DNA of 64,000 bases from Cordilura impudica (GCA_963682025.1 OY821517.1:53898662-53962661), one strand, 5' to 3'; counted from the stretch's first letter, positions 21,801 to 33,850 are shown. Notes: generated from the sequence alone by a model not told the origin. Numbers and translations: made by a program.

Positions 21801-22310
21801 AAAAATATTAACTCTGACATAGTCACGCACAGTCACGGAGAGATTAAAACCCCACTTCCTTATCCGATCGATCTGAAACTTTGTCCATACACTTGCTGTG
21901 AATAAAAGATTAACTTTGACATAGTTACGCACAGTCACGGAGTGATTTGAAACCTATTTCCCCTTATCCGATCGATCTGAAACTTGGTCGATAGACTTAC
22001 TGTGAAAAAAGAATAACTTTGAGATTGTCACGCACAGTCACGCATAGTCACACACAGTCACGGAGTGATTTAAATCCCATTTCCCCTCATCCAATCAATA
22101 TGAAACTTGGTCCACGGACTTGCTGTCACCAAATATTAACTTAAAGATAGTCACGTATTGTCACGCCCAGTCACGGAGTGATTTAAACCCCATTTTCCGT
22201 CATCCAATCAGTCCGAAACTTGGTCCATAGACTTGTTGTGACCAAAGATTAATTTTAAAATAGTCACGTAAAGTCACGCACAGTCATGGAGAGATTCATA
22301 TACATAACGA
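21801..22310 (+). repeat. Minisatellite, about 103-122 bp unit, five copies
   Basis: Each unit holds 'gtcacgcacagtcacggag', 'atccgatcgatctgaaactt' and a 'ggtcca.agacttgctgtga' stretch. Units begin near 21821, 21924, 22027, 22149 and 22262. The 22027 unit has an internal expansion of the 'agtcacgca' motif. Two more units lie in reverse orientation at 33600-33850. Confidence 0.85.
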
Positions 22311-22929
22311 AAGAAAGAGTTTTAATATGGTTTATGGGTTAGTTTATTTATGTTTCTTTTACAAGGTTTTTATGTTTTGAAATTATTACCCATAAATAAA
22401 AAATAAAAATAATATAAAAAAAATTTTGGATTCTTAAAATTTATTTTTTCAAATTGCTTCGAAGGTAGCAGAAGGTATATCTAATAGACTAAGCACTTCT
22501 AATAGACTAAACGCTGGTCTACAAATTAAAAAAAAAAATTGACTGCAGAAACGAAGCATGTTTTTTTAACTAATCTGGGTGCGCTGAATTCGAATCTGGC
22601 ATTAAAATTGGGCTATCACGTCTTGTTAATTTTTTATCGCATGCTGGCAATACTGTAAAACAGTCAATACTGACACTACAATTTCACAATTATTAATTTG
22701 ACAGAAGCCCACATTCATTCTAAATCTTCATAATAGAAACGTTTAAGTATGTCAGGGAGATCGTGTCAGGGAGATTGTGTGTGGTGAATATTTGGTTGGA
22801 AAAAAAGGATATTGAATATCAGAATCATTAGAATATGCATATTTACATTATTTTGGTTTCGCTGTCAGAAACTTGAACAAACCGTGGACACCGACAATGT
22901 TTTGCAATAGCTGCAGAACTGTTTTATAC

Positions 22930-24390
22930 AAGTGGTCAAATGGTAAGAAGATCTATTTCGATTTTTCAATTCCAGTACTTTGTAACTGGTAACCACCAAA
23001 CCGATTGTTATTTCTGTTTGACAAAAGTTGCTGGATTCAATATGAAAAATGTCCCATCGGTTTCCAAACCAGTTCAACGTCCACCAAATGATCCATTACC
23101 AGTCATACCCAGTGCTATGAGCAGTGAGTTCGAAACATTTTTCACCAGCAGTGGTAGTTTGTATGAGGCTGATGATGAACACCATTAAGTGACACAAGCT
23201 GAGCTGAATGATCTTATTCGGGATTTACATTTAACGAAGCAAGACGCAGAATTACTAGCTTCACACATGCAGCAGTGGAAACATCTTGCAGTTGGGACAA
23301 AAATAACAATCTACAGAGATAGAAGCTTGGAATTGGCTGCATATTTTGAAAAGAAACACTCTATTCTATACTGTACTGATGTTGATGATTTATTTCAAAA
23401 AATGAAAATGGAAATGACAAAACTGAATGGAGATTATTTATTGATGACTCTAATACAGTTTAAAGGCTCTTCTCTTGCATAATGGGAATGGAAACCCATC
23501 CATACCAATTACTCCTGCCATTAATACAAAGGAAAGTTACTAATCAGTGACTGAAATTTTGACACTACTCAAATACAACGATCATAATAGAAGATCTGCG
23601 ATGACCTTAAGGTGTGTGATTTAAAGTTCTTTGTATATATAGTATAGACCATCGTAAATAGCTGTAAATTAATCTGTTTCAGGTCACTGGTTTGTTGGCT
23701 GGTAAACAAGGAGGTTCCACAAAATATTGTTGTTTCCTTTGTCTATGGGATAGTCACGCTACATGCCGTCATTACGTCAGAACAGAGTGGCCAAAAAGAA
23801 CTGAGTATTCACCAGGAAAACAAAACATTTCAAATAAACCATTAATTGATCCAATGACGTTTTTCTTCCGCCGCTGCACATAAAATTTGGCCTTTTTAAG
23901 AACTTTTGTCAAGGCTCTGGACAAAGATGGTGCAGCTTAAAATTCCATAAGCTAAAATCAAAGAAGGCATATTTGTTGGCCCTCAGAGCAGGAAGCTATT
24001 GAATGATGACAATTTTTCACACTGTTTATTGGAGAAAGTGGAAAGTTTTCGTGGAAACGATAAGAGTGAAAACTAGAGACAAATTGTTCCTGAATTATTG
24101 AAAAACTATCACGAATTAGGTCCACGAATGTCACTCAAAATGCATTTTCTTTATTAGCATTTAGATTTTTTTTGCACAAAACCTAGGTGAGGTGAGCGAC
24201 GAACAAGGGGAGCGTGCTAACCATGATTTAATGAAAATTTAAAGAAATTATCAAGGATTTTGGAACAAAAGCATGCTGGGAGACTATTGCTGGACTCTGA
24301 TACGTGAAACCGACCCAACAAATACAAACGACGTTCAAATAACGTCATTCACTTTTGAAAATTCATTGATTTTTAAATAAACTAATAATT
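22930..24390 (+). pseudogene. Uncharacterised transposase-like protein, multiply broken
   Basis: Segments in order: 'KVAGFNMKNVPSVSKPVQ' and 'VIPSAMSSE' (23030-23130), 'LNDLIRDLHLTKQDAELLAS' (23200-23270), 'TDVDDLFQKMKME' (23375), 'GGSTKYCCFLCLWDSHA' (23700-23760, a Cys pair typical of the family), a 'PPLHIKFGLFKNF' type region (23875), and 'GEVSDEQGERANHDLMK' with 'GFWNKSMLGDYCWTLIRE' (24180-24305). The order matches a repetitive arthropod protein family I recall by its 'SDEHGERFHQD' and 'MLADYCW' motifs. Many stops and shifts. A related C-terminus lies in the neighbouring element at 26080-26436. Confidence 0.7.
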
Positions 24391-25845
24391 TTTTATGTAA
24401 AAAACGAATAAAAAAATTTTTTTTATCTCGAAAACCTGACGTGATAGAGAAAAACCAACTACAAATTCGATTTCAGCCCACCAAATTACGCTAGGAAAGA
24501 TATTTGGTTGCTCCAGTCCAAAAACTTGTCGGCTAGTGTAATTTATCTGAACACATAATTACACTGTTCAAGTTTTTAACACGAAATTTCTGGTACTAAC
24601 GTGAAAACCATATGGTTGTGTTTGGATGAGCCCCTCACTACTACTCCACCGATGAATGTGCCAATTTGGCTTATTGGGAAAAATTAATGGCGTTTTGTTT
24701 GAATTTCGTAAATTTGTCCATTTTTGACCATTTTTAGCCCATTTAAGTCGCTTTTCCTGTATTAAAAATTTCTTGTGTTATCTTTATACGGCTCGCAATT
24801 ACTGTTTTCATCATTAGAATGCGCATTTAAACTGAGAAAATCAACTTTTTTTAGCCTATTTTCATGAGTTTTATCCATTATCATCGATTTTCCACATTTT
24901 TTGCTGTTTTTATGCGCTTTTTTGTAATTCTTGCGCAAACTTATCGACATAATTCTTACCGTTTTTCCTTTTTACAATAAATTATGCAAGCCATCCATTT
25001 TTACGGTTTTTCGGTATAAAAATTAATGGAAATGCGTGTTTCTCCGTATTAATGTAATTAATTTTAAATTGGCAATTGAAATTAAGAGATATGCAATGGA
25101 ATATTATTCTTTATCCTGAAATATTTTAGCATAACTTTTTAGCATTATTTTAAAGCAGTTGGCATAATTTTGGCACAATTTTAGCAGTGATTTGGCATAT
25201 TTTGTAGAAGAACTGTTGGCAACACTGGTTGTTGAGTAAACAAACTGCGTTGTTTAATTTTTTGTTTTCTCTTTAATAAATTGAGTTTTCCAGTTTGAAG
25301 TGATTACTTTTTACGGTAAAAAATGGATAAAACCTTCAATCATTACTGTTTTGAGAATAAACTTTAAAACTGTATAACTAAAATATTCATTCCAGAAATT
25401 AATGGCAGTTCATTTACTTAACCTCAAAATATCTTCGAATTGTCTTTTTCTAACTTGGTTTGCTTCAGCTGTGAGCCCTCCATATATTATTGATCCTTAA
25501 AACAACGGGAGTCTATAAAGCCATTCTGTCTGACCGTCCGTCTGTCTGTTAAAATAACGCTCATTCACAAAATAAACCGTTTACGTATATAAAGTTAAGA
25601 TAATGTTGTTTGTCATTATTTTGAGCTGGCTGCTATTGAAAATGGGGTAAATCGGGCAATATTGTGCCAAGAAACACTTATAAAAAAATGCTATAGAATT
25701 TCATATAAAAAATAATAAATTTTGAAAAATGTTTACGTTACGTACCTGTTGTCTCTTTTTTTGGACTTGTGCATGAATGTTTTGTCGATAAGAGTAAGAA
25801 CATAACAAGATGATTATGCTCCTACTTAATAAGATGCTTATGCTC

Positions 25846-26030
25846 TTACAGAGACCGCTCTCATCAACCTAGTGGGAACCATTCAAAAATCACTAGATGA
25901 GAAGGAAATAGCAGTTTGTGCCTACATATAGAAGGAGCCTTTGATAACGCTTCACATGATGTAATAGAAAGGGCATTAAACCGAAGAGGGATAGATTCAG
26001 TGACATCATTGTTGTCTAAGAAAAAAATTA
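25846..26030 (+). pseudogene. Non-LTR reverse transcriptase fragment
   Basis: 'TETALINLVGTIQKSLDEKE' followed by a decayed 'IEGAFDNASHDVIERALNRR' region, the motif around the first catalytic Asp of LINE reverse transcriptases. About 60 codons with a frame change. It lies inside the giant-TIR element, so it was inserted or captured there. Confidence 0.75.
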
Positions 26031-26079
26031 CTGAAGTACGAGCAGTACTTCAATATTCCAGTGATTTGTAATATTCACT

Positions 26080-26436
26080 GTTGATGATAGATGAAGACTT
26101 CAACAATGTTCTTCAAGAGGAGGAACTCATCGCTTGGGATAGCCTGAAAGCAGTGATCGAAAAAGTTCTCTGCATTCATCGGGTGGACAATTGGCGTGCC
26201 ATTGTTGAAGATATGCTGCAACCTTTCGCAAACATCGAATGTCGTTGAAAGTGTATTTCATGCATCACCACCAGGATCCCTTTGAGCGTCGTTGCCGTCT
26301 GAATCAGACGAGCATGGGGAACGTTTCCACCAGGTATCAGCACAGTTGGAACACTGGTACAGTGGAAAAAAAATTAGATTCACTTTTGGCAGATCTTTGC
26401 TGGAATTTGTTAATGGAATTGGAGGATAACGAATGA
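26080..26436 (+). pseudogene. Transposase-like C-terminus ('SDEHGERFHQ' family)
   Basis: 'DFNNVLQEEELIAWDSLKAV', 'VDNWRAIVEDMLQPFA', then 'MSLKVYFMHHHQDPFER' from 26239. A frameshift near 26280 separates this from the following 'SESDEHGERFHQVSAQ' (26296-26345 in another frame) and 'DSLLADLCWNLLMELEDNE' (26374-26433). It is related to the remnant at 24120-24310 but is not the same copy. It ends next to the right TIR, consistent with being this element's own transposase. Confidence 0.75.
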
Positions 26437-27073
26437 TATTCCATTGCATATTTCTTTATTTCAATTGCCAATTTAAAATTAATTACATTTAAAATTAATC
26501 CATTCATTTTTATGCCGAAAAAATGTATTCAACCACAAAAAATTTATCTAAATAAATAAAAAACGCGAAAATCATCCGAAAAAGCGTAAAAAGGATGGCT
26601 TTTGTATTTTAAAAGTGTGCTGAGTTGCTTGAAATGGCAATAATATTGCATAATATATTGTAAAAAGGAAAAACAGTAAGAATTATGTCGATAAGTTTGC
26701 GCAAGAATTACAAAAAAGAGCATAAAAACAGCAAAAAATGCGGAAAATCGATGAAAAATGGGCAAAAATCATAAAATAGGCTAAAAATGGTGATTTTCTC
26801 AGTTGAAATGTGCGTTCTAATGGTGGAAATAGTAATTGCGAGCCGTATAAAGATAACACAAGAAATTTTGAATATTGGAAAAGCGACTTAAATGGGCTTA
26901 AATGGGCTGAAAATGGTCAAATATTGACAAATTGACCGAAATTCAACAAAAAGCCATTAATTTTTACCAATGAGCCAAATTGACACTTTCATCGGTGGAG
27001 TAGTAGTCGGGGGGCTCATCCAAACACAACCATATGGTTTTCACGTTGGTACCATTTTACAACTTGAACAGTG

Positions 27074-29030
27074 TTATCAATTAAATTTTTTAATATTCGC
27101 CTATGAGGATTAATTCCATATATTAATAAAATAAATACATAAATAATTTCAATTGCACAGATTATATGCATTTAGCCGAGTTAGATAATGCAAGCCTCCC
27201 ACACGATCACCTGTTGGCGAAGGTTGCCATATTTAATGCAGAAAAATTATATTTTTAATTTTAAAGCGTAATAACAAAACGGTAGGAATCTTAAAAGCAA
27301 AAAGAAAACAAATTTCAAACGCATTTCATTAAAAACTACAAATAAAAATTAAAGGTATAATTTTTTCTAGCATTTCAAGCAAAGTAACGATAAAAAAATT
27401 CTTATTAAAATTTCTAATAAACGAAACAAACGAATTTAAGTGGCTTTCAAGTTAAAATAAAAACGTATCGAGTATCCAATTGAAAAGTATCGAGTATTTT
27501 AAAAAGACCGAATTAAACAACACTCATACATATTTGCGTACGTCAAGCAGGCAAAAACAAGCCTGTGGGTGAACGCCAGAAGTGACGAAGTGATAAAGTG
27601 TAATACAAACAAAAAAAAAAAAAGAAAAGAAAAAAGGCCAAAGGCTTTAAAAATACTTATGCCAGTATACTCTAACATTTAAATAAATTCCATAATTTTG
27701 TAGCACAACAAATACCTATAAATAAAAAAAAATACATACATAAATCAACCAACACACAGAATGGCAGCCAGAAATGTTTGTTACTGCTAAAATGGCCATG
27801 ACTTTGTGGAATTTATATTTAGAAGAAAAATGTAAAGTTTGAATTTATATTGAAGTGAAAAAAATAAAGAAAAAGAAAAATACTAATGGATATAAAATAT
27901 TTTTTTATGTTTAGCACAAATATAGCTGAATAACATGAAATGATTTGGCATATTTGCGTTTAACTTGTTATTTAAGCTTTATATGATTTACCGTGTATAA
28001 CAAGATGCTTCTACATTTCGTTCTGTGTATTTGTGTTAATCAAACTCAATAGTTGGTGTTCAACTCTACATGGTGAAAGGCTAGTGACTCACTGGGTGAA
28101 TGGGCCAGAGGCTAAGACGGTACATAAACAGTAATTAATATTATTATTTTATTGTTTCTGGTATATTTAATGAACATGATTTAGTTTTTGTTTACATAAA
28201 TGTTTTATTTCTTCCACCCCTCCCCCCTTTCTGTAACAATAATTATAAGCTAAACACCAAAACCAATTGAACGTAAATTAATAAAACAAACAGCCAGGTA
28301 GTCAGACAAACAATAAACATACAAATTACATTTTAAGAAGTTTCCGACAAAAACCTATTCAGAAGTCAAATACAACAAATTGTCGGCAATTATACGTGGC
28401 GTATTAAGAACATAAGAAAATATTGCCGTTTGGCAAACTATTAGCTCAAACTAAATATTGACCAGCAGAATAGTATAAGATGATGAAAACTACACAAACA
28501 CACAGCCATTACTTACAACACAAGAGGCAAATAAATATGGATACATATTCGTAGCATGTTTATTCCTTTGGCTTTTGTTTTGTTACTTCATTCTCTTTAT
28601 TTGGCCAAAATCACGTACTTGTAATCCACAATATAAAAAAAAAAAACAGATGATGTTGCATCAAATAAAGTTAAGAAATCGAAAATTCAATCACAACCAA
28701 AAATCTATCAAAAAGGTCATATGCCAAAAGTGTAGAGTGTATGTGTGTCATGGAAACATAAGGACCAAACAATTCCTCAACACACATCAATTTACACTTA
28801 ATAAATAGGCATTAATTGTAAATGTACATCCATATCGTTACCTAAAATGCAAAATAACGTATCATCTAAAAAATCAAAATTGAGTTTTTGATTAATTATG
28901 ATTATATTAGTCAACATGTATCAGATCAATTTAATATTTCTGTGCTAAAATTGTATGGATGTATAACCAAAGTTCCTAAAAAAATAACGTATCATCAAGG
29001 GCATATCTTTCATAAATCAATTTTATGAAG
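27074..29030. other. No gene seen
   Basis: Intron 2 sequence, AT-rich, with poly-A/purine runs near 27610-27650 and a pyrimidine run at 28213-28233. No transposon ends or protein motifs recognised. A 77-codon chance frame at 28575 has no features. Confidence 0.5.
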
Positions 29031-29083
29031 CAGGGTGGGCCAAAAGTCAACATGGGGTTCAAAAATTTAATAACTTTTTTATA

Positions 29084-29124
<41 letters not shown>

Positions 29125-29167
29125 TCGTATATTTTTTTTTTTTTTTTTCAGATTTGGAGCATAAATA

Positions 29168-29385
29168 ATGAAGAGATTTACAACTGAACAAAGAATTTAA
29201 TTTAAATCAGCGATCAGTTATTTGAATGCAAAGAGCATATCGTCACCATTTTACCGTCAGAATTGCGCCCTCTGAAGCAACGATTCGTTGCTTAGGTGAT
29301 CGTCACCGCCAACTCCGCACCGTAAGATATTTCCCTCGAACCGGTAGACCACGCAGTGTGGCGGCCAATAATAATTTTTTTACGG
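29168..29385 (+). pseudogene. Mariner-type transposase N-terminal fragment
   Basis: Starts 'MKRFTTEQRI', then, after stops and a shift, 'APSEATIRCLGDRHRQLR' and 'RTGRPRSVAANNN', the helix-turn-helix and linker of mariner-like transposases. It is interrupted downstream by the insertion at 29423. It may be the outer element's own transposase. Confidence 0.65.
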
Positions 29386-29422
29386 TTACCGATTTTAAAG
29401 TTATGTTATTCATTTGAAAGTA

Positions 29423-30342
29423 AAGGGTAATTTTTTAGCTATTATCTTTTTGGCAACACTGGTTTAAACAGCTGACGCACGTTTCGTGTTTTGTTTCATT
29501 GTCAAACATCTTCAGTTTGGTCTATAATTTAACTATGAATCGTCTTACAAACGAACAACGCTTGCAAGTTATTGAATTTTATTATCAAAATGCGTGCTCT
29601 GTTAAGAAAGTTCACCGCGCGCTTCTTCCATTTTATGGTCAGTTTAATCGACCCACTGAAGCGGCTATTCGGGCTATTGTGACTTAATTTCGCACCAAAT
29701 TTACATTGTTGGACATTAAACCACCAACACGATTACGTAAAGTGCGAACTGAAGAAAATATCGCAGCTGTATCGGCCAGTGTTAATGATGACCATCAATT
29801 ATCGATTCGTCGCCGTTCGCAGCAATTGGGCCTCTGTTACTCAACAACGTGGAAAATTTTGCGGAAGGATTTAGGTAGAGCTTGACTTGCATGACATGTG
29901 GATTCAACAAGACGGTGCTACATGTCACACAGCAGCGCAACAATGGACTTATTGAGAGGCGAGTTCGGTGAACATTTTATTTCACGTTCGGGACCGGTGA
30001 ATTGGCCGCTTAGATCGTGCGATTTAACGCCTTTAGACTATTTTTTGTGGAGCTATGTTAAAGCTCATGTCTATACAGACAATCCCGCTTCAATTAACGC
30101 ATTGGAAGACAACATTGAAGCATTTATTCGTGAGATACCGGCCGAAATGTTGGAAGATATTGGACTAAGCGGATGTACCATTTGAGGCGCAGTCACGGTC
30201 AACATTTGCATGAAATAATCTTCAAACAATTAATTATATGGACCGTACTATCGATTCAAATAAAGTTTTCATGGATTTTTCTGAATTTTATGTGTTTTTT
30301 TTTTTTGGAAAACTTTGCTATAGCTCTTAAAAAATCACCCTT
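29423..30342 (+). mobile_element. Internally deleted mariner-like element
   Basis: Ends AAGGGTAATTTTTTA and, reversed, AAGGGTGATTTTTTA, flanked by TA (29421-29422 and 30343-30344). It encodes a helix-turn-helix 'MNRLTNEQRLQVIEFYYQN' (from 29535), 'TEENIAAVSASVNDDHQLS' and 'RRRSQQLGL', then jumps at about 29876 to the second catalytic region 'WIQQDGATCHTA' and 'SCDLTPLDYFLWSYVK', ending near 30200. The first catalytic Asp region is deleted and stops are present, so it is non-autonomous. Confidence 0.85.
29535..30230 (+). pseudogene. Mariner-like transposase with central deletion
   Basis: Residues corresponding to the paired helix-turn-helix are intact (29535-29684), then a stop. After the deletion junction the QQDGAT Asp and the RSCDL Asp are about 37 residues apart, wider than the 34 of classical mariners. 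The C-terminal 'NPASINALEDNIEAFIREIP' and 'HLRRSHGQHLHE' are recognisable, with one frame change near 30170. Confidence 0.8.
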
Positions 30343-30639
30343 TAAATACCAGTGAACCTCGGGAGTCAAAAAATTGCGACTCTATTTCAACTATATCACA
30401 GCGAACAAGGTCTTCGAAAATTGACTTTCTCAGTATTTTGCTAAAATTAAAAATTTCTTTGTAAATTTTAATTTTTAAATGACTGTAACCTTTTTGTTTT
30501 AAAAGATTTTAAAGTAAAATAAATTTTGTATAATTTTGTAACTTCTAAATTATTAATCTTAGAAATATAAAATCACAGAGTCGTTTAGAAATTAAAAAAG
30601 TCTTGCACTCTTCTGTAGTCCGAACCCTCCCCTACAATC

Positions 30640-30885
30640 CTATACCCTATTGTATACCCGCTAGTTTCCGCCCGTGTGCACCAGAACAATTTTTCTGACC
30701 CAAGGTCAGATATTTTGTGCAAAATTTATGAATACAAAAGTTTTCCACTATGTGGTTAGGGTATAATGAGTTTGCCAAAATATTGGACATATACCCATCT
30801 CTTATTATACGGATCGACTCAAAATGACTTTCTGAGTCGATTTAACGATGTCCGTCCGTCCGTCTGTGTGTTATGAATACAAAAG
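30640..30885 (+). repeat. GTCCG-family repeat, partial copy
   Basis: 'ctatgtggttagggtataat', 'cccatctcttattatacgga' and 'tttctgagtcgatttaacga' followed by 'tgtccgtccgtccgtctgtg' match the left part of the copy at 43528. The right part is absent. Confidence 0.7.
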
Positions 30886-31367
30886 TTGGTCGTACCGGTG
30901 TATTTTTTTTGCGTAAGTCTATTTGTGTTTTGTACTAACAGAAAAAGGAAACGGTAAAGTTGACACGAGTTGTTATATACTTATAAAAAGGACTGAGACA
31001 TAATGCGCTTAATCGTTGAATTATATTAATGATTAAAATCTTTTTTATTTTGACAGGTACATTTACATAGCTATTTTTCAAAACCATTAATAGTCGGAAC
31101 TTGATTTATATAGTTTAAATACCTGACAAAATGGGAAACAAAATTTTAATTAGCAGGTAAATGGTAAAAAAACTATTGCGACACACCCTTTTAAGATATG
31201 AGCAGGTATGCTTCACCTTTTAAAAGGGGTGAGGGTCTGGGTTTTTTATGCTTCAAAAAGTGGTAATAAAAGATAAAAAATTGTATTTTACATAATTGCA
31301 AGAAGGAGTATTTTATAAGAGTATTTTATAAATGTTTCCACAATTATTATTCATTACAGTTTGAACA

Positions 31368-31550
31368 ATGACTAAAAAGTACTGTAATAGAGATCTCGCT
31401 GATATTTATTTTCAACAAAAAGATGTAGATGATATAATTTTGCACATACTGAGCAACCATTTCAACATTCAACATTCGACAAAATGGAAAACTACCTCTA
31501 TTGAATTAGACGAGGAAGCTGAACAGCTTCTAGAAGATGAAATTGTTTGA
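31368..31550 (+). other. Uncharacterised 60-codon frame after a good splice acceptor
   Basis: 'MTKKYCNRDLADIYFQQKD' to 'DEEAEQLLEDEIV', an acidic, helical short protein end. The bases before it (ttattattcattacag at about 31345-31360) form a good 3' splice site, so it could be the last exon of a transposon gene inside the 29031-32323 element. No homologue recognised. Confidence 0.3.
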
Positions 31551-32380
31551 TTTAAAGTAGTTTTTCAGTACGTTAGCAATAAGTTACACCCTTTTTTTTT
31601 TATATAGTTAACAATTTTTCTTGATTAAAAAATTTATGTATTTTATAAATTTACAATAGATATTGATATAAAAATATTTAAAAAGACAATAAAAAAAATT
31701 TTAACTAACGTAAAAACATACGACTTTTTCAATGAAACTTCTCTATCTCAACCAATATCAAGTAACTTTTACGTTCGCTGCTTAAAACAGTATATTCTAA
31801 TTCGGGCTCTTCAAAAAAAGCCAACCTTGTGAACATTAGGACTAAAAAGTTTACTGGGGCCAAAGTTTGGGATTATCGGACAAAATTTAACTTACAACAT
31901 TTTTAAAAAGTATTAGTTGTAAAATTAACTCAAAAACTAAGACATTATATAAAAAAAACCTTTTGTACTAAAATTCAACTAAAAATGAAAATGTATTTCA
32001 AACCCTCCATAACTTTTTTTTATTATCGGTCGATATTTACATAGCAAACAAAAAAACACCGCATATCAAAATTCCAATCCAATCAAAAGTTATGGATTTT
32101 TGACCGGTACAAACGCTCCAGCCACAAATTTTGAAAAATGTTACGGAAAAAGCTCTAAAACGAGCCAATCATTGCGTAACTGAAAACGGAGGTCATTTAA
32201 GTCACATTATTTACTATACTTTTGTATATTTTATTATCTGAAAAAAAAAAAAAAAAATTAAAAAATATATGAACGAAAAAGTTATGGTGACTTTTAGCCC
32301 ATGGTGACTTTTGCCCCACCCTGTATAACATATGAAAAAATTACATTTGATTTTATGTCTACCGAGACGGAAAATTAAAA

Positions 32381-33232
32381 CGTTGATAAAATTTGACTGT
32401 TAAAAATTTAGAGTTACTCGTTACTTCTAATTTCAACCTCTTATCACTTTGGTCGAAAACCAAAATTTTATGTAAATTTAGTTGTTAAACGAAGAAGGAA
32501 GAGTAAGGTCGGTATAATACCCGGAATAAATATAAATTGAATTTATCACACTAAATAACATGTTTTTTTATTTTTGATTTGGGATAAAGTATTGCACACT
32601 TCACGCATATAAATTTTTGGTCCTTCGAACCGGAGCTTTAAATAGTTGAGGGATATTTTTATTTCGCAAGAAACCACGATATAGAAGACCGTTACTCTTT
32701 AGTACTTTTATAATGATCATCAACTTGGTATTGTATTTTATTTTATGCCATTTAGTTTTATATATGTATGTCATTACACTTACTAAAATTGTTGTTATAT
32801 TATTCATAAAAGTTTAACACTTATTTTTTTTAATTTCTTCACTTTTAACTACAGTTTTTCCAGCTATTTCCTTATACATGCATATACTTATGTATATATA
32901 TGTTTTTGGAAATAGGCGGTATGGTGTGATATTCTTCACGGCGTTTTATATTGCTGACTTTTTTCTGTAATAAAAGTGTTTTGGGGTAAAGATCCGGTGC
33001 GATTGGATCCAAATATGTATATGCAAAGTGTGCAATATTTTATCCTAAATCAAAAATAAAAAAACCAAGTTCGATAAATTCAATTTATATTTTTTCCGGG
33101 TACTATACCGACCTTAATCTTCCTTTTACGTTTAACAGCTAAATTTACATAAAATTTTGGTTTTCGTCGATCAAAGTGATAATAGGTTGAAATTAGAAGT
33201 AACGAGTAACTAAAAACTCTCAATTTCTATCA
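32381..33232. repeat. Foldback repeat with about 235-bp arms
   Basis: 32381-32615 and 33020-33232 are inverted copies: 'gagttactcgttacttctaa' pairs with 'ttagaagtaacgagtaact', and 'aaattttatgtaaattta' and 'aataaatataaattgaattt' types recur reversed. The central 400 bases show no coding. The left arm begins 58 bases after the end of the 29031-32323 element. Confidence 0.75.
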
Positions 33233-33595
33233 ATGCACCATAAGATATTGTAAAAGTGATAAATTCGGCTGCTTGAAATAATGACAAACAATATTATCCT
33301 GAGTTTTCCCAGGCAAATAGTTTATCTTGTGAATGACCGTGATTTCAACAACTCATCTTACAACTACAACTAAGATTAGTTGTTATTATAAGAAAATTGA
33401 CGTGAAAACTGAAAATATATTTATTCTTGCTCTGAGTTTCTTTTAATGGCATTTTTGTTTTTAGCATTTATAGTTAAAAATTCATTTATTATGATGATAC
33501 ACATCTTATGAAATCTGTATAGCAGCAACAAACTAATACAAAAATTATTAATAATCTAACCCATAAAAACAAAGTTTTTATTAAAACTCTTTCTT
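33233..33595. other. No gene seen
   Basis: AT-rich intron sequence between the foldback repeat and a minisatellite fragment; nothing recognised. Confidence 0.5.
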
Positions 33596-33599
33596 TCCT

Positions 33600-33850
33600 T
33601 ATGCATATGAGTTTTGAATATCTCCGTGACTGTGTGTGACTATCTTCAAATTAATCTTTGGCCACAACAAGTCTATGGACCAAGTTTCAGAACGATCGGA
33701 TGAGGGTAAATGACATTTGGATCACTCCGTGACTGTGCGTGACCATGCGTGACCGTGCGTGACTACCCCAAAATTAATCTGTAGTCACACCAAGACTATG
33801 GGCCAAGTTTCAGATCAATTGGATAAGGGAGAATGGGTTTACCCCACGAC
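33600..33850 (-). repeat. Minisatellite units, reverse of 21801-22310
   Basis: Two units read on the minus strand hold the same 'ctccgtgactgtgcgtgac', 'ctatggaccaagtttcag' and 'gatcggatgagg' blocks as the array at 21801-22310. Confidence 0.8.

Larger units (their letters stand above)
24562..27073 (+). mobile_element. Giant-TIR DNA transposon (CACTG ends, TTA target duplication)
   Basis: Ends CACTGTTCAAGTT on both sides, flanked by TTA (24559-24561 and 27074-27076). Inverted similarity covers 24562-25110 and, with interruptions, 26435-27073, so each TIR is about 550 bases. The interior holds a reverse transcriptase scrap and the C-terminus of the 'SDEHGERFHQ' type transposase, which ends just where the right TIR begins. 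CACTG termini with a 3-bp duplication fit CACTA/Chapaev-like elements; this assignment is inference. Confidence 0.85.
29031..32323 (+). mobile_element. TIR element (CAGGGTGGG ends) with nested insertions
   Basis: Left end CAGGGTGGGCCAAAAGTCA and right end, reversed, CAGGGTGGGGCAAAAGTCA, about 22 of 27 matching. No clear target duplication (right flank begins TA, left does not). It contains a mariner-type helix-turn-helix remnant, a complete deleted mariner-like element, a GTCCG-family fragment and a short frame at 31368. About 1.9 kb of the interior, 30400-32280, is otherwise featureless. Confidence 0.7.

Noticed and set aside
28575..28808. 77-codon frame
   Set aside because: Lys/Gln/Asn-rich composition typical of AT-rich chance frames, no motif, no splice or start support.
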